A stretch of 64,000 nucleotides of DNA from Tanypteryx hageni (lineage: Eukaryota; Arthropoda; Insecta; Odonata; Petaluridae): contig CM054112.1 of assembly GCA_028673005.1 (NCBI GenBank), forward strand, positions 190,189,144 to 190,253,143, read 5' to 3'. Numbering within the stretch: position 1 is the stretch's first letter; each line of letters begins with the position of its first letter. The translations under genes were made by a program, and so were the position numbers. The notes below the pieces were generated by a model, which worked only from the letters and a program-made list of their open reading frames with translations, searched no databases and was not told the DNA's origin. Below are positions 12,310-22,299 of this stretch, piece by piece.

Positions 12310-12400
12310 CTTTATAAACACAATATCAGTGGTTATAAACACACTATCGGTAGTTATAAATAAAGTACTGACAATTATAAACAAAATATTGGTAGTAATA
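12310..12400 (+). repeat. Degenerate ~21-bp tandem repeat (left arm)
   Basis: Four imperfect units start with TTATAAA (for example TTATAAACACAATATCAGTGG and TTATAAACACACTATCGGTAG). The copy in the right arm is at about 16027-16117. Confidence 0.65.
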
Positions 12401-12820
12401 ATTTTTGAAGACAAAATTCAAATCCGTGCCAAATTAGCGTAAAAATTCGTTTTTAATAGCAAAGAAAGCATATTTTTCTGCAAGGCTTTTAAAAGGGAAA
12501 TAGCAATCTAATTAAATATTTCAATGGCTCAACGCTTTCAATAATAATTAAGGACGTCGTAATGAATTATTCATCTTGATCTAATCAACTCGCAACAAAT
12601 CCTTTGATGCAGACCATAGACTTAACGTTCTCCTTAACATTAGGCTTGTTTTTGCCGTTACTCCACATTTTTTACGCTCTCGACCTTCGACTTTTCCGTT
12701 CGTTCTTCGTTTGCAGTGCTGCGGTTATGGGTCCGCCTTATATGTATATGAGAATTCTGGGACTCAATGAACACGCGCTCAGTCTTTGCTGCGCGTTATC
12801 TGTGAGAGCGCGTGGATCCA

Positions 12821-13793
12821 GAACAAAATGTCCCCGAACGAAATGCCCACGGACAAAATATCCCCACGCACCGGAATAAATATTAATCACTCCCTCTCAG
12901 ATGTTGATATGCTGTTCAAAATCAGTCAAGTGATTAATTATTATAACGCCTTAGCAGTTTTCGGTATTTATTTTGTTCTGAAATGGTAAATCAGTAGCAT
13001 TATCCTCCCTATAGACGTTTCAAAATATAACGTGTTTTTAACAAACATCCCGACTGGAAAGAAATTTGAAATTTGACAGGAATACTTCAATCGCGCATTT
13101 AAGTTAATGACGATAAAAAGATCTCCGAAAAGGACCTGAATTCCACTCCGAGATATAATTTCTGTTTACTGTAAGATAACACGTAAAAACAGATTGTTCG
13201 ACGTGCAGACGTTCATTCTTTTGCAAATTAAAATTAGAAGAAACTGACCGTCGATATTCGGACGGGAACTGCTTTAATGAAGAATGGTTCAAGTTTCTTA
13301 TTCTTGTAATTGAATTTTGTCATCAATCGAAGTCGCTCAAATTTATCGTTTAAATCATATATTTTGAAAAAAAAATGCCATTTAATCGTTTTCTGCCTAT
13401 TATACGTACGAAAGAGCACATTTTGATTTTACTCAAGAACATTTATATTCATGTCCCGTCATTCTTAACGGACACTTACTCTAGTATTTAATACTATCTC
13501 AGTTAGTTAGAATAGTATGTGTTATGAAATATTGCCAAACTTGAGAGAATAGTAATACATATTTTCTACAACTTTATACCAAGTCTATATGAAGGATAAT
13601 GATACTGATTTACTTTTTCAGAACAAAATAAATACCGAAAACTGTTAAAGGCGTTATAATCAATCATCTGACTGATTTTGAACGGTATATCAACATCTGA
13701 GAGGGAATGATTAATATTTATTCCGGTGCGTGGGAACATTTTGTACGGGAACATTTTGTCCGGGGACATATTGTCCGGGGGCATTTTGTCCGG
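12821..13793. mobile_element. Foldback-like element with ~200-bp inverted ends (left arm)
   Basis: The left end (12821-13020) is repeated inverted at the right end (13585-13793) with visibly many differences, perhaps 15%. The outermost 60-70 bp of each end is a run of tandem 14-16-bp units of the form GGACAAAATGTCCCC with variants. After these both ends share ACGCACCGGAATAAATATTA. Long inverted ends with short tandem subrepeats are typical of foldback-type elements. No transposase was found inside. The interior (13100-13440) belongs to a dispersed repeat family also seen at 38700-39010 and 46140-46600. Confidence 0.65.
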
Positions 13794-13945
13794 TTTCCGA
13801 GAGTGCGTAGGAAATATAGGGTAATTTTAGTGGGAAATTTCGAGGCCATAAAATAGAAAACATCCGTCGAAGTCCGAAGGCCTTTGAGGTCCGAACGATG
13901 CGAGGAGTTGGGGGAGGAGGGTTGGCGGCCGCAGGAGCGGTGGGC

Positions 13946-14481
13946 ATTAAACGAGTTCAGCAATTTTAGCTATCGAAAGTACTGTCGAATAAAGCACATA
14001 TAAATTGTTTAAATATGAACATTTATGTATATTTTACAAAAAGCTTTGAACTTTCATTAATTTGGTTTCAATCAATAAAGCTAATTTTCGGATGAAGAGT
14101 AGTGCTTTCTTTTTACCTCTATATATAAGTACGTATACCATTAATTAATATCATAGTTTAAAACCCATGTTAACATTAACTCATTCTTATGCGTTTAGCT
14201 CCGTCAGTTTCTGGATCCGCCCCTGCTGGAAAACCACCTATAGAGGAAAGGAAATCCATCTGCTACCCTGAGAGTTATTGCACCTAAAGATTTTTAGAAC
14301 GCCTGGAATACACTTTTCAATTATAGGTATCCCTCAATTTACGCGTGTTCTGTTTACGCGTTTTCGCATATACGCGATTTTATTTTTACGACCATTTTTT
14401 TATATACGCGTCGCGTTTTTGCATTAACGCGATTCGTTAGATTGTAAGAAAAAAGTCATGATTTTTTGTGACTTTTTTTCC
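13946..14481. other. Palindrome spacer (536 bp), with a CAGGGGCGG end and an ACGCG-rich element end
   Basis: This is the only non-mirrored DNA between the arms. The stretch up to 14225 ends TTTCTGGATCCGCCCCTG, the inverse of a transposon end beginning CAGGGGCGGATCC. From about 14322 a second element-like end starts (AGGTATCCCTCAATTTACGC) and continues with many ACGCG words as far as about 14435. A related sequence is found at the ends of the element at 51534-52242. No ORF is supported. Confidence 0.55.
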
Positions 14482-14633
14482 GCCCACCGCTCCTGCGGCC
14501 GCCAACCCTCCTCCCCCAACTCCTCGCATCGTTCGGACCTCAAAGGCCTTCGGACTTCGACGGATGTTTTCTATTTTATGGCCTCGAAATTTCCCACTAA
14601 AATTACCCTATATTTCCTACGCACTCTCGGAAA

Positions 14634-15606
14634 CCGGACAAAATGCCCCCGGACAATATGTCCCCGGACAAAATGTTCCCGTACAAAATGTTCCCACGCA
14701 CCGGAATAAATATTAATCATTCCCTCTCAGATGTTGATATACCGTTCAAAATCAGTCAGATGATTGATTATAACGCCTTTAACAGTTTTCGGTATTTATT
14801 TTGTTCTGAAAAAGTAAATCAGTATCATTATCCTTCATATAGACTTGGTATAAAGTTGTAGAAAATATGTATTACTATTCTCTCAAGTTTGGCAATATTT
14901 CATAACACATACTATTCTAACTAACTGAGATAGTATTAAATACTAGAGTAAGTGTCCGTTAAGAATGACGGGACATGAATATAAATGTTCTTGAGTAAAA
15001 TCAAAATGTGCTCTTTCGTACGTATAATAGGCAGAAAACGATTAAATGGCATTTTTTTTTCAAAATATATGATTTAAACGATAAATTTGAGCGACTTCGA
15101 TTGATGACAAAATTCAATTACAAGAATAAGAAACTTGAACCATTCTTCATTAAAGCAGTTCCCGTCCGAATATCGACGGTCAGTTTCTTCTAATTTTAAT
15201 TTGCAAAAGAATGAACGTCTGCACGTCGAACAATCTGTTTTTACGTGTTATCTTACAGTAAACAGAAATTATATCTCGGAGTGGAATTCAGGTCCTTTTC
15301 GGAGATCTTTTTATCGTCATTAACTTAAATGCGCGATTGAAGTATTCCTGTCAAATTTCAAATTTCTTTCCAGTCGGGATGTTTGTTAAAAACACGTTAT
15401 ATTTTGAAACGTCTATAGGGAGGATAATGCTACTGATTTACCATTTCAGAACAAAATAAATACCGAAAACTGCTAAGGCGTTATAATAATTAATCACTTG
15501 ACTGATTTTGAACAGCATATCAACATCTGAGAGGGAGTGATTAATATTTATTCCGGTGCGTGGGGATATTTTGTCCGTGGGCATTTCGTTCGGGGACATT
15601 TTGTTC
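14634..15606. mobile_element. Foldback-like element (right-arm copy)
   Basis: Mirror image of 12821-13793 with the same diverged ~200-bp inverted ends and GGACAAAATGTCCCC-type tandem units. No base difference from the left-arm copy was noticed. Confidence 0.65.
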
Positions 15607-16248
15607 TGGATCCACGCGCTCTCACAGATAACGCGCAGCAAAGACTGAGCGCGTGTTCATTGAGTCCCAGAATTCTCATATACATATAAGGCGGACCCAT
15701 AACCGCAGCACTGCAAACGAAGAACGAACGGAAAAGTCGAAGGTCGAGAGCGTAAAAAATGTGGAGTAACGGCAAAAACAAGCCTAATGTTAAGGAGAAC
15801 GTTAAGTCTATGGTCTGCATCAAAGGATTTGTTGCGAGTTGATTAGATCAAGATGAATAATTCATTACGACGTCCTTAATTATTATTGAAAGCGTTGAGC
15901 CATTGAAATATTTAATTAGATTGCTATTTCCCTTTTAAAAGCCTTGCAGAAAAATATGCTTTCTTTGCTATTAAAAACGAATTTTTACGCTAATTTGGCA
16001 CGGATTTGAATTTTGTCTTCAAAAATTATTACTACCAATATTTTGTTTATAATTGTCAATACTTTATTTATAACTACCGATAGTGTGTTTATAACCACTG
16101 ATATTGTGTTTATAAAGCCATTTTCGAAAAAAACGATCATCGGACCGTTTTAAAGAAAAATAAATAACGTTTTTTATTCTTATCGTCACATTTAGCCTAC
16201 GATTCTAAATTGCTCAAGTTATACGTTGAAATCACTTTTATTGAAAAA

Positions 16249-16629
16249 CTAGCTGAAAGTACCCGGCGTTGCTCGGGTTTTTTAGTCAAGACAAAAAATA
16301 TTGAGGAAGATTTGAGAATAAAACCAAGTTAATTTTTATTGTAATGCTTAATGGTATGCAATATTTCTTGTCTTCCCATCTTATTCTTTATAGATTAATT
16401 TGGCGACTGTATTTTTTATCAAGGAAAGATAATAAACAACTCCGCTTTCTTGTTGTACCTTCTGTGATATATTTCACTTTCTTTGTTCTTGAAGTCGTAA
16501 ATCCCTTTGGTCATTAGTTTCTTTTGTTCTTGCACTTGCCTGTATCAGTCTTTCTTCTTCATGTCTTAAATTCCTTTGGTCTGTAGCTTTTGTTGCTCTG
16601 ACGTTCGCCTGACTCACTCCTTGCTCTTC
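16249..16629 (-). mobile_element. Helitron 3' end with N-terminal ORF fragment (right-arm copy)
   Basis: Mirror image of 11798-12178. The terminal CTAG is at 16249-16252, the hairpin lies next to it, and the repeat-bearing ORF fragment lies on the minus strand at 16474-16629. Confidence 0.7.
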
Positions 16630-18448
16630 AGTCTTTTATTTATTTGATCGATATTTTCCTATAATCTGGTGAGAACCATTCGTATGGAGTTGGTCTAATT
16701 TGAATCTAAGAATAATCTTCCGCTTCCTTTAGGTATGGTTTCTAATTTGAACCATTGATTTGGTGAAAATGATAAAAATGAGATTGTTATAGAATTAAAG
16801 GGTTAATTATTCAGATACGGAAATTTTTAATATTCAGTTTTATTGTTGAGTAACACAACGACCGAAAAAGTATAATCCAAAACTTTTACTTAGTAAGTAC
16901 AGAATCTAACCTTCCTTGCAATTATTCCAAAAGCACTAAATATGTTTCTTAATCCCTCAAAGTCGTCATACGTGCAGGGCACCGACCCTATAAACGTCAC
17001 ATACCGTCGTCATGCGTGCACTGCACAGGCCCTGTACGTTTGGCTTAATTTTGCTTTTGCCTGATCAAATATTACAGTATCTTTTTTGTTTATATATTCT
17101 AATAAAGTCATGTTTGGCGTTTATTTTTATGTAAAATTTTGAATTTTTAATGCCTTATTTGCAAAGATATTGCCTTATTATTTCGGTTAATTTTTCTTGC
17201 TGCTACAGGACATTTAAAATTTTTAGCCTTCCAAATCTCTCAAAGTGTGGGCGAGATTTTTGAGGATTTCGCGTCACTTTTGTTTACCTCATAGAATCTC
17301 TTGGCCATGCTTTCTCTATCCACGAACTTTTTTTAGAGCAAGGCAGTGAGACAATGTGGGTCTTACAAACAGCCTCACTTATCTCCGAAGGATAAGAACC
17401 AGCATAAGCCATTATAGAAAAGGATGAGCAAGAAAGCTAGAAGCCTACGTGGAAATGTGCCGACTGATCCCATGAGCGTTTTTACGCCGAACGTTTCTCG
17501 CATCTCTATAGACAGACCGAAATAAGCCTTTGCCCTGAACGGTGCTTCTTGTGGTTTTTATTTTTTCTGTGATTTGTTTGCAATTGTGTATTACGTTTGT
17601 GCGTTTTTAATTGTGCATTATGTGTGTTTATTTTTGTATTACGCATGTTTATCGGCTCTGTGACGTCTCTCACTCTTGAGATGAATATATTTTCTTATGC
17701 GTCAACATTTGAGAGCTATATAGAAAGGGAGGAATAAGGGTAGAATTAGTCTTGGTCGAGATTGTTCGACGTCAAATACCAGATTACCATATAGTACGGT
17801 TGTATTTAAGTGTGGCCAATCACAGGGACCTCCCTCTTTTGCACAGCAGCGGAATGTTGCAACTAATTTGTTTTACACCCTTCACCCAATGCCACCCTCC
17901 CTTCTCCACACTTGGGGACCTTTTCTTTGATGTGGGAGCCCATGGGCAAAGGGGACCAAAATTTCTTTCGTGACGGCTTTAAATTTCCTCCAAGACTTCA
18001 AATTTGTTTTGGCTGGGGGCCTACATATTTTCCAGTACGACACTATCACTAAACAATATACAGTGGAAATTACTTAACACGAAACTGGATAGCTCGAAAT
18101 ATCGGTTAACACGAAATGCACGCTCTGTCCGTTCCGGCTCCTCTATTTTTCAGTGTATAATTTATTCGCAAAATTGCGGCTTTTTTCCTACCCAATTCTT
18201 AGAATTTTTTCCCTAGCAAAAATTGTGACTTTTTTACGTGAATACACATGTAATTGTATGGCATTATTTCAATTTTGCTTGTATATTAAAGTTTGATTCT
18301 TTTCCTGTGAAAATGACCATAGTCAAAATTGGGTTTTTTTTACGTGAATACAAATTTAACCTTATTCTTCTTTTTTAATCCGATTTTGTAATCATTTTGT
18401 CTGTAGTTCCGTCCGCCACACTTCCGTGTTCGGTGAACTGCTTCTACA

Positions 18449-18773
18449 CTAGGAGCAGAAGGACCCGCGGCAAAATATTATTTGTAGCCCGTCTCCCCCT
18501 GTCCCCTCAACCAACATATTCATATGTTCAATTAAAACTGAAATCCAATGTAAAGACTATCAAGTTGCACTTATTAATCAATGTACAGGAATATGCCGAA
18601 AATTATAAGCTTTTTAAATTACTCTGTCAAAAAATAATGTTTAACTGTCATGTCATTCAGAAATAAGGATAAAAAAGATAAATCGCTAAAAAATCTTAAT
18701 TTCTTCTATATTTGGAAAAATTCGAGGATCCCCAGGACCCGTGACATTTTGCCACCCTATTGTTACGCCACTG
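18449..18773. mobile_element. hAT MITE (right-arm copy)
   Basis: Mirror image of 9658-9982 with the same flanking 8-bp duplication, read here as CTTCTACA on the + strand. Confidence 0.7.
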
Positions 18774-19744
18774 CTTCTACATCGTTCAAGTTAGATGAAC
18801 CAAAGCCCGTTTGCCTATTTGCAGGATTATAAAAACCCCTTCCATACTAACTACTAACGAAATTTCCCGTCAAAGATGACGGGTTTCTATGAATTACGTA
18901 TTGAGTGAAAATAAAATTTAAATAAAAAATCTGATGTTGCCACCACATGACTTTCTCCATACCTGTATTATTTCTAAAAATTCCAAATAGGTTACATAAT
19001 AATAAATATTTTAAGAGACCGAGAAAATTTTAGACTTTACAAAGAAGAGAAATAAACTCAAACCATAGCCTTCTGATATTGGATATACCCACAAAGCTCC
19101 GTCAATTCAGAAAATAAAAAGGAGCGTTACTAAGATGTAACTAAGCGTCAATTGTTAACAATAGACGGTAGGTGGCATGGTGGTGGCAGCTAAATAATTT
19201 AGTTTTAAGATATCTCTTAAACAGTGTATTATTAGGAAAAATGTTTCGAACAAAGGTTGTAGACAATTAAATTTCCTACAACTTTTATTCCAGTACATTT
19301 TTACATTTATCAAATATTGAAGCAAATATTTTAAAATAACGGAGTGGTGAAGAGTAAACACCCACTTTCGGTTAACCGATTTTTACTAAAAACTAATCAG
19401 TTCTTGTGACTTTTATAAAAATGTTAAATATAAAATTTCGTGTTGACCTGATTAATAGCTATCACATACACACACAGACATCGTCGAGAAAATGGTCAAA
19501 ACGTGTTCAGGGGGACTTCAAAACATGTATTTCCGTTGAAATCTCGAAATCGATTTTTTTCATGAAAACAATACTTTTCCTTATACTACGTATGGATAAA
19601 GTAAAAATTAATAAAATCTACTTGTATGTGCACCAAAAAGTGATAAAATTTAAAATATACATAATGGAATGTTTCAGAATTTAACAATAGTTTCGGATTA
19701 GAAATGTTGTGTGACAACAGAATATTAATGAATAATTATTGTTC

Positions 19745-20341
19745 AGCTTGCAAGCCTGACATATTGACTGCGTTGTCGAAACTTTGACCCCGGCAATTCT
19801 TTATATCTAATCCCAGCGCTTCAATAATTTCTAAGACAGTTTTCGTCACATGTTCAGATGTATGAGAATTTCGAGGCGTGAAAAAAGAAACGTTCGATGA
19901 TTTCTCCAACTGGTTTCACGTATTTAAAATAACAGTAAGCTGATCCAAGTGACTTACATCGGGAGTTGAGTTTACAATTATAGAAAAATAATAGCATTTT
20001 TCACTTCATCGGGAAAGCATTTTCAGAGATGATCTCATTCTCTTTTTCCCTTTGTTCCGTTTTTTAACCCTATAGAAATGATTTTCGTTGAGAGCTTTAA
20101 AATATTTCCTTCCTACCGTTTCGTATTCTTTTTTGAAATTCTTTATTTGACCAACATTTTTCAGACGTTTTCATTGAAAGCGATGTAATGATAAGTTATA
20201 ATTATTTCGTTCGAACTCAACAGACTTGAACTTGAATAAAGGTCCAGAAAGTTCTAATATTTTTTTTGTTAATTTTGGAATTCGGGGGCCCCTCAACAGC
20301 ACAGGGCCCTACTTCTGCGCGTACCTATAAATCCGCCCCTG
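19745..20341 (-). pseudogene. hAT transposon fragment, DUF4371 (ZMYM1-like) transposase, cut at the palindrome edge
   Basis: The element starts on the minus strand at 20341 with CAGGGGCGGATTTATAGGTA, a hAT-type end followed by a GC-rich stretch. A transposase frame is readable from about 20030 down to 19745. It contains NSTPDVSHLDQLTVIL, then after a small frame slip near 19880 SHTSEHVTKTVLEIIEALGL and CRGQSFDNAVNMSG. These match the catalytic-domain region of DUF4371 hAT transposases, including the first catalytic aspartate (DSTPDV in the family; here N replaces that D) and the CRGQSYDNAxNMSG motif. The N-terminal zinc-finger part is missing and the frame ends abruptly at 19745, where the palindrome arm begins. 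It is a dead fragment. Confidence 0.75.
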
Positions 20342-20605
20342 ATTAGAAGATCATTAAGAATTATACCAAGATATCCAATACTCATTCATAGCATTAGATA
20401 CGAAATTACATCACCAAGATTCATTGATAGTATCAAATTGCCCTAATAGATAGCAGCACTTTGCTAACGAAACATGCTTTTTTTATTAATTACTTAAAAG
20501 GAATAAAATAAATATATAAGTTACATTTAGGGATATTTTATGTATATACGAATATATTAACTTCTTATTTTAATTTTAGAATATTTTCTGCGATGAGGGA
20601 CAGTT
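20342..20605. other. AT-rich intergenic DNA
   Basis: No gene or repeat was recognised between the hAT end and the GC-richer block at 20606. Confidence 0.5.
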
Positions 20606-20755
20606 TTAATGACGTCAGATCCTAACGCCAGAGACGCTACTGTAGCGAACTACTTCGGCTACACAAATTTTTGCTTTGTGTATGTGATTGTTTGTATTTT
20701 CATCATACTCCATTTTAAAATGGACTCTACGGTCGCTGTTTGGGACGCTTCCGAA
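20606..20755 (+). promoter_or_regulatory. Candidate promoter / first exon of the condensin-2 H2 gene
   Basis: A GC-richer block inside very AT-rich DNA, with a TGACGTCA-type element (ATGACGTCAG, near 20609). It runs into ATGGACTCTACGGTCGCTG and then a splice donor (GAA|GTAAAT, donor at 20756). The placement about 1.2 kb upstream of the first recognised coding exon suits a first exon. The 12-codon frame MDSTVAVWDASE would end in phase 0, and joining it to the acceptors at 21926 or 21932 gives a stop. So if it is exon 1, either it is a 5' UTR with a short upstream ORF or another exon lies between. Confidence 0.25.
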
Positions 20756-20759
20756 GTAA

Positions 20760-21925
20760 ATATTTGTTTATATTGGTACTGCATGGTTTTTCATTAACTG
20801 TTAAGTGATGTTTTAACATAAAAACAGATAATGATATGTGTTATTAATACTATCAATGCTAACATCTTTTGTTTTTGCCAAATTTGGGTTCTTGGAAATT
20901 TTTGCTGTTAAAATGAATGTCTTTCCCCATTTACTGAACGATTAGTATTTCTGACGACTTGTTTGCCTAAGATGAATTTCCTATCAAACTGCAATTAAAA
21001 ATTATTTTTGCTTTATAAGAAAAATAAGGCTTGATTCGTAACAGTACTACTGAATTAGTTGTTTACACCACGCATTTGTCAATTAGCCATTTGGCATTAA
21101 CATTTTTATCTGATATTTCAGTGTTATTATTTAAGCAATACGTTTAAAAATTATATTTTCTGTTTTGTTTATTTTTGGCGGGAAGACCAAACAAATATTG
21201 CTTTGGCTGGCTGACTTAAAATAAGGATACATAAATAACGTTGAAATTGCATAAAGGTCTTCTTTGTTATTATTAGTGAAGGACATGTTTCAAGTACTTC
21301 TTATGAATAAATGGAATGTGTTGTTCCATTAATGTATTTTGTTTACTTTTCCTTGATAATTTTTTAATTAAATTATAAGTATTTTTTGTAATTATTATTT
21401 GATAAAAATCCACAACAACTTTTATGATTAACTTTGCTTTAATTATAATTTTTTTCATTTGGTGTTATGAAAAACATGCAATTTCGAAAACTTCTCATTT
21501 TAAAAAAAAGAATTTTTGGTAAGCTCTGATCAATTAAATTCCTACTTTTCTTTTCTAATTCGTATCCTTTTTGCAGTGTTTTTCTTCTAAAACTCTTTTA
21601 AGTTGCTTACTCTTGAGGAATTAGCTGTAATTTTATCCTGCATGCTTAAACACCATATTATTGGTGGTCATGAAAAGAATTTAAAAGTCTTATTCAATAC
21701 AATTTAGTGTTATTTTGTAGATATTACCGTAGTTTTAGCTACATTAATCTTTCGTCCTTCATTAACCACATCAAAAATTTTTGAAATCATTTCTCTCTTT
21801 TTGCTATTAAGAGGAGATTGAATATTTTTTCCCATTTAATTTCACTATCAATCAATTTTGAATTTAGTTAATAATTATGTGTGTGTGTATATATATCTCA
21901 TAATTAATTTGCTGTGCTTCTTCAG
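20760..21925. other. AT-rich DNA upstream of the first recognised coding exon
   Basis: Very AT-rich with a TG/TA microsatellite at about 21878-21898. No coding segment was recognised. It is probably intron or 5' flank of the gene that follows. Confidence 0.5.
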
Positions 21926-21931
21926 TTTCAG

Positions 21932-22299
21932 CCAATGAATATTCTTTAGAAATGCCCGCACCTAGTCCTTACACGCCACCCCAGCCCTCGAAGCCACCAA
22001 ATCATCCCTCGCCAAGAATATCTCGTGCTCATCGGCTCTCAAGTCGATCCAATAGTAGTGTTTCATCAACACATCTAAGTTCAGTGTCTTCTGACCAAGA
22101 CAGGCAAACATCTGCACATAGTGTTAGAAGACAGCTCCTACCTAGTACTTCCACTTTACCTTCTCAATCTCCCTCACCAGCTCCAGTAGAAGAAGCACAG
22201 GGAGATCCAGACGAGGACCTCAAAGACCCAGAACACTTTATACGAGCATTCAGTCAGGTTAATGGTCCATTGACAAAACTGAATCACCAATTTGTAAAG
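21932..22299 (+). CDS. NCAPH2: Condensin-2 complex subunit H2, first recognised coding exon (N-terminus)
   Basis: The protein is the kleisin subunit of condensin II, which bridges the SMC2/SMC4 heads and helps compact mitotic chromosomes in the nucleus. The exon runs from an acceptor TTTCAG (exon from 21932; an alternative acceptor gives 21926) to donor AAG|GTAAGC at 22300, ending in phase 0. The first ATG in frame is at 21952. Residues 1-88 are a Pro/Ser/Thr-rich, low-complexity extension without counterpart in the vertebrate protein as I know it. Residues about 90-116 (DPEHFIRAFSQVNGPLTKLN) begin the CNDH2 N-terminal domain. The frame stays open upstream of the ATG to the acceptor, so coding may start in an earlier exon. 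The exon joins in phase to 42295. Confidence 0.75.

Larger units (their letters stand above)
8686..13945 (+). repeat. Left arm (5,260 bp) of a giant near-perfect palindrome
   Basis: The segment is repeated in inverted orientation at 14482-19745. Mirror positions sum to 28431 in the outer half and 28427 in the inner half; the step is a 4-bp indel near 10988 (left) and 17440-17443 (right). By eye I found only two base differences: 9260 T against the C complement at 19171, and 12368 C against the T complement at 16059. The outer limit is sharp: 8686/19745 match and 8685/19746 do not. The arm holds a hAT MITE (9658-9982), a Tigger-like end near 10270-10375, a Helitron 3' end (11798-12178), a degenerate tandem repeat of about 21 bp (12310-12400) and a foldback-like element (12821-13793). 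No host gene was found. Confidence 0.95.
14482..19745 (-). repeat. Right arm (5,264 bp) of the giant palindrome
   Basis: Inverted copy of 8686-13945, with four extra bases at 17440-17443 and two single-base differences noted by eye. Its outer edge at 19745 falls inside a hAT transposase reading frame (19745-20341), which is not represented beyond the left arm. All elements listed for the left arm recur here in the opposite orientation. Confidence 0.95.

Noticed and set aside
12604..12879. 91-codon frame in the palindrome arm (and its mirror at 15548-15823)
   Set aside because: Its end runs into the foldback-like tandem units and the rest resembles no protein; its appearance in both arms follows from the palindrome.
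13711..13963. Overlapping 78-81-codon frames near the palindrome centre (mirrored at 14458-14716)
   Set aside because: They span the tandem GGACAAAATGTCCCC units in two registers and end in unrelated sequence; they are repeat artefacts.
8686..19745. Palindrome as one giant transposon with 5-kb inverted ends
   Set aside because: The outer borders lack target duplications and transposon-end sequence, one border lies inside a hAT gene, and the arms contain several unrelated older insertions.
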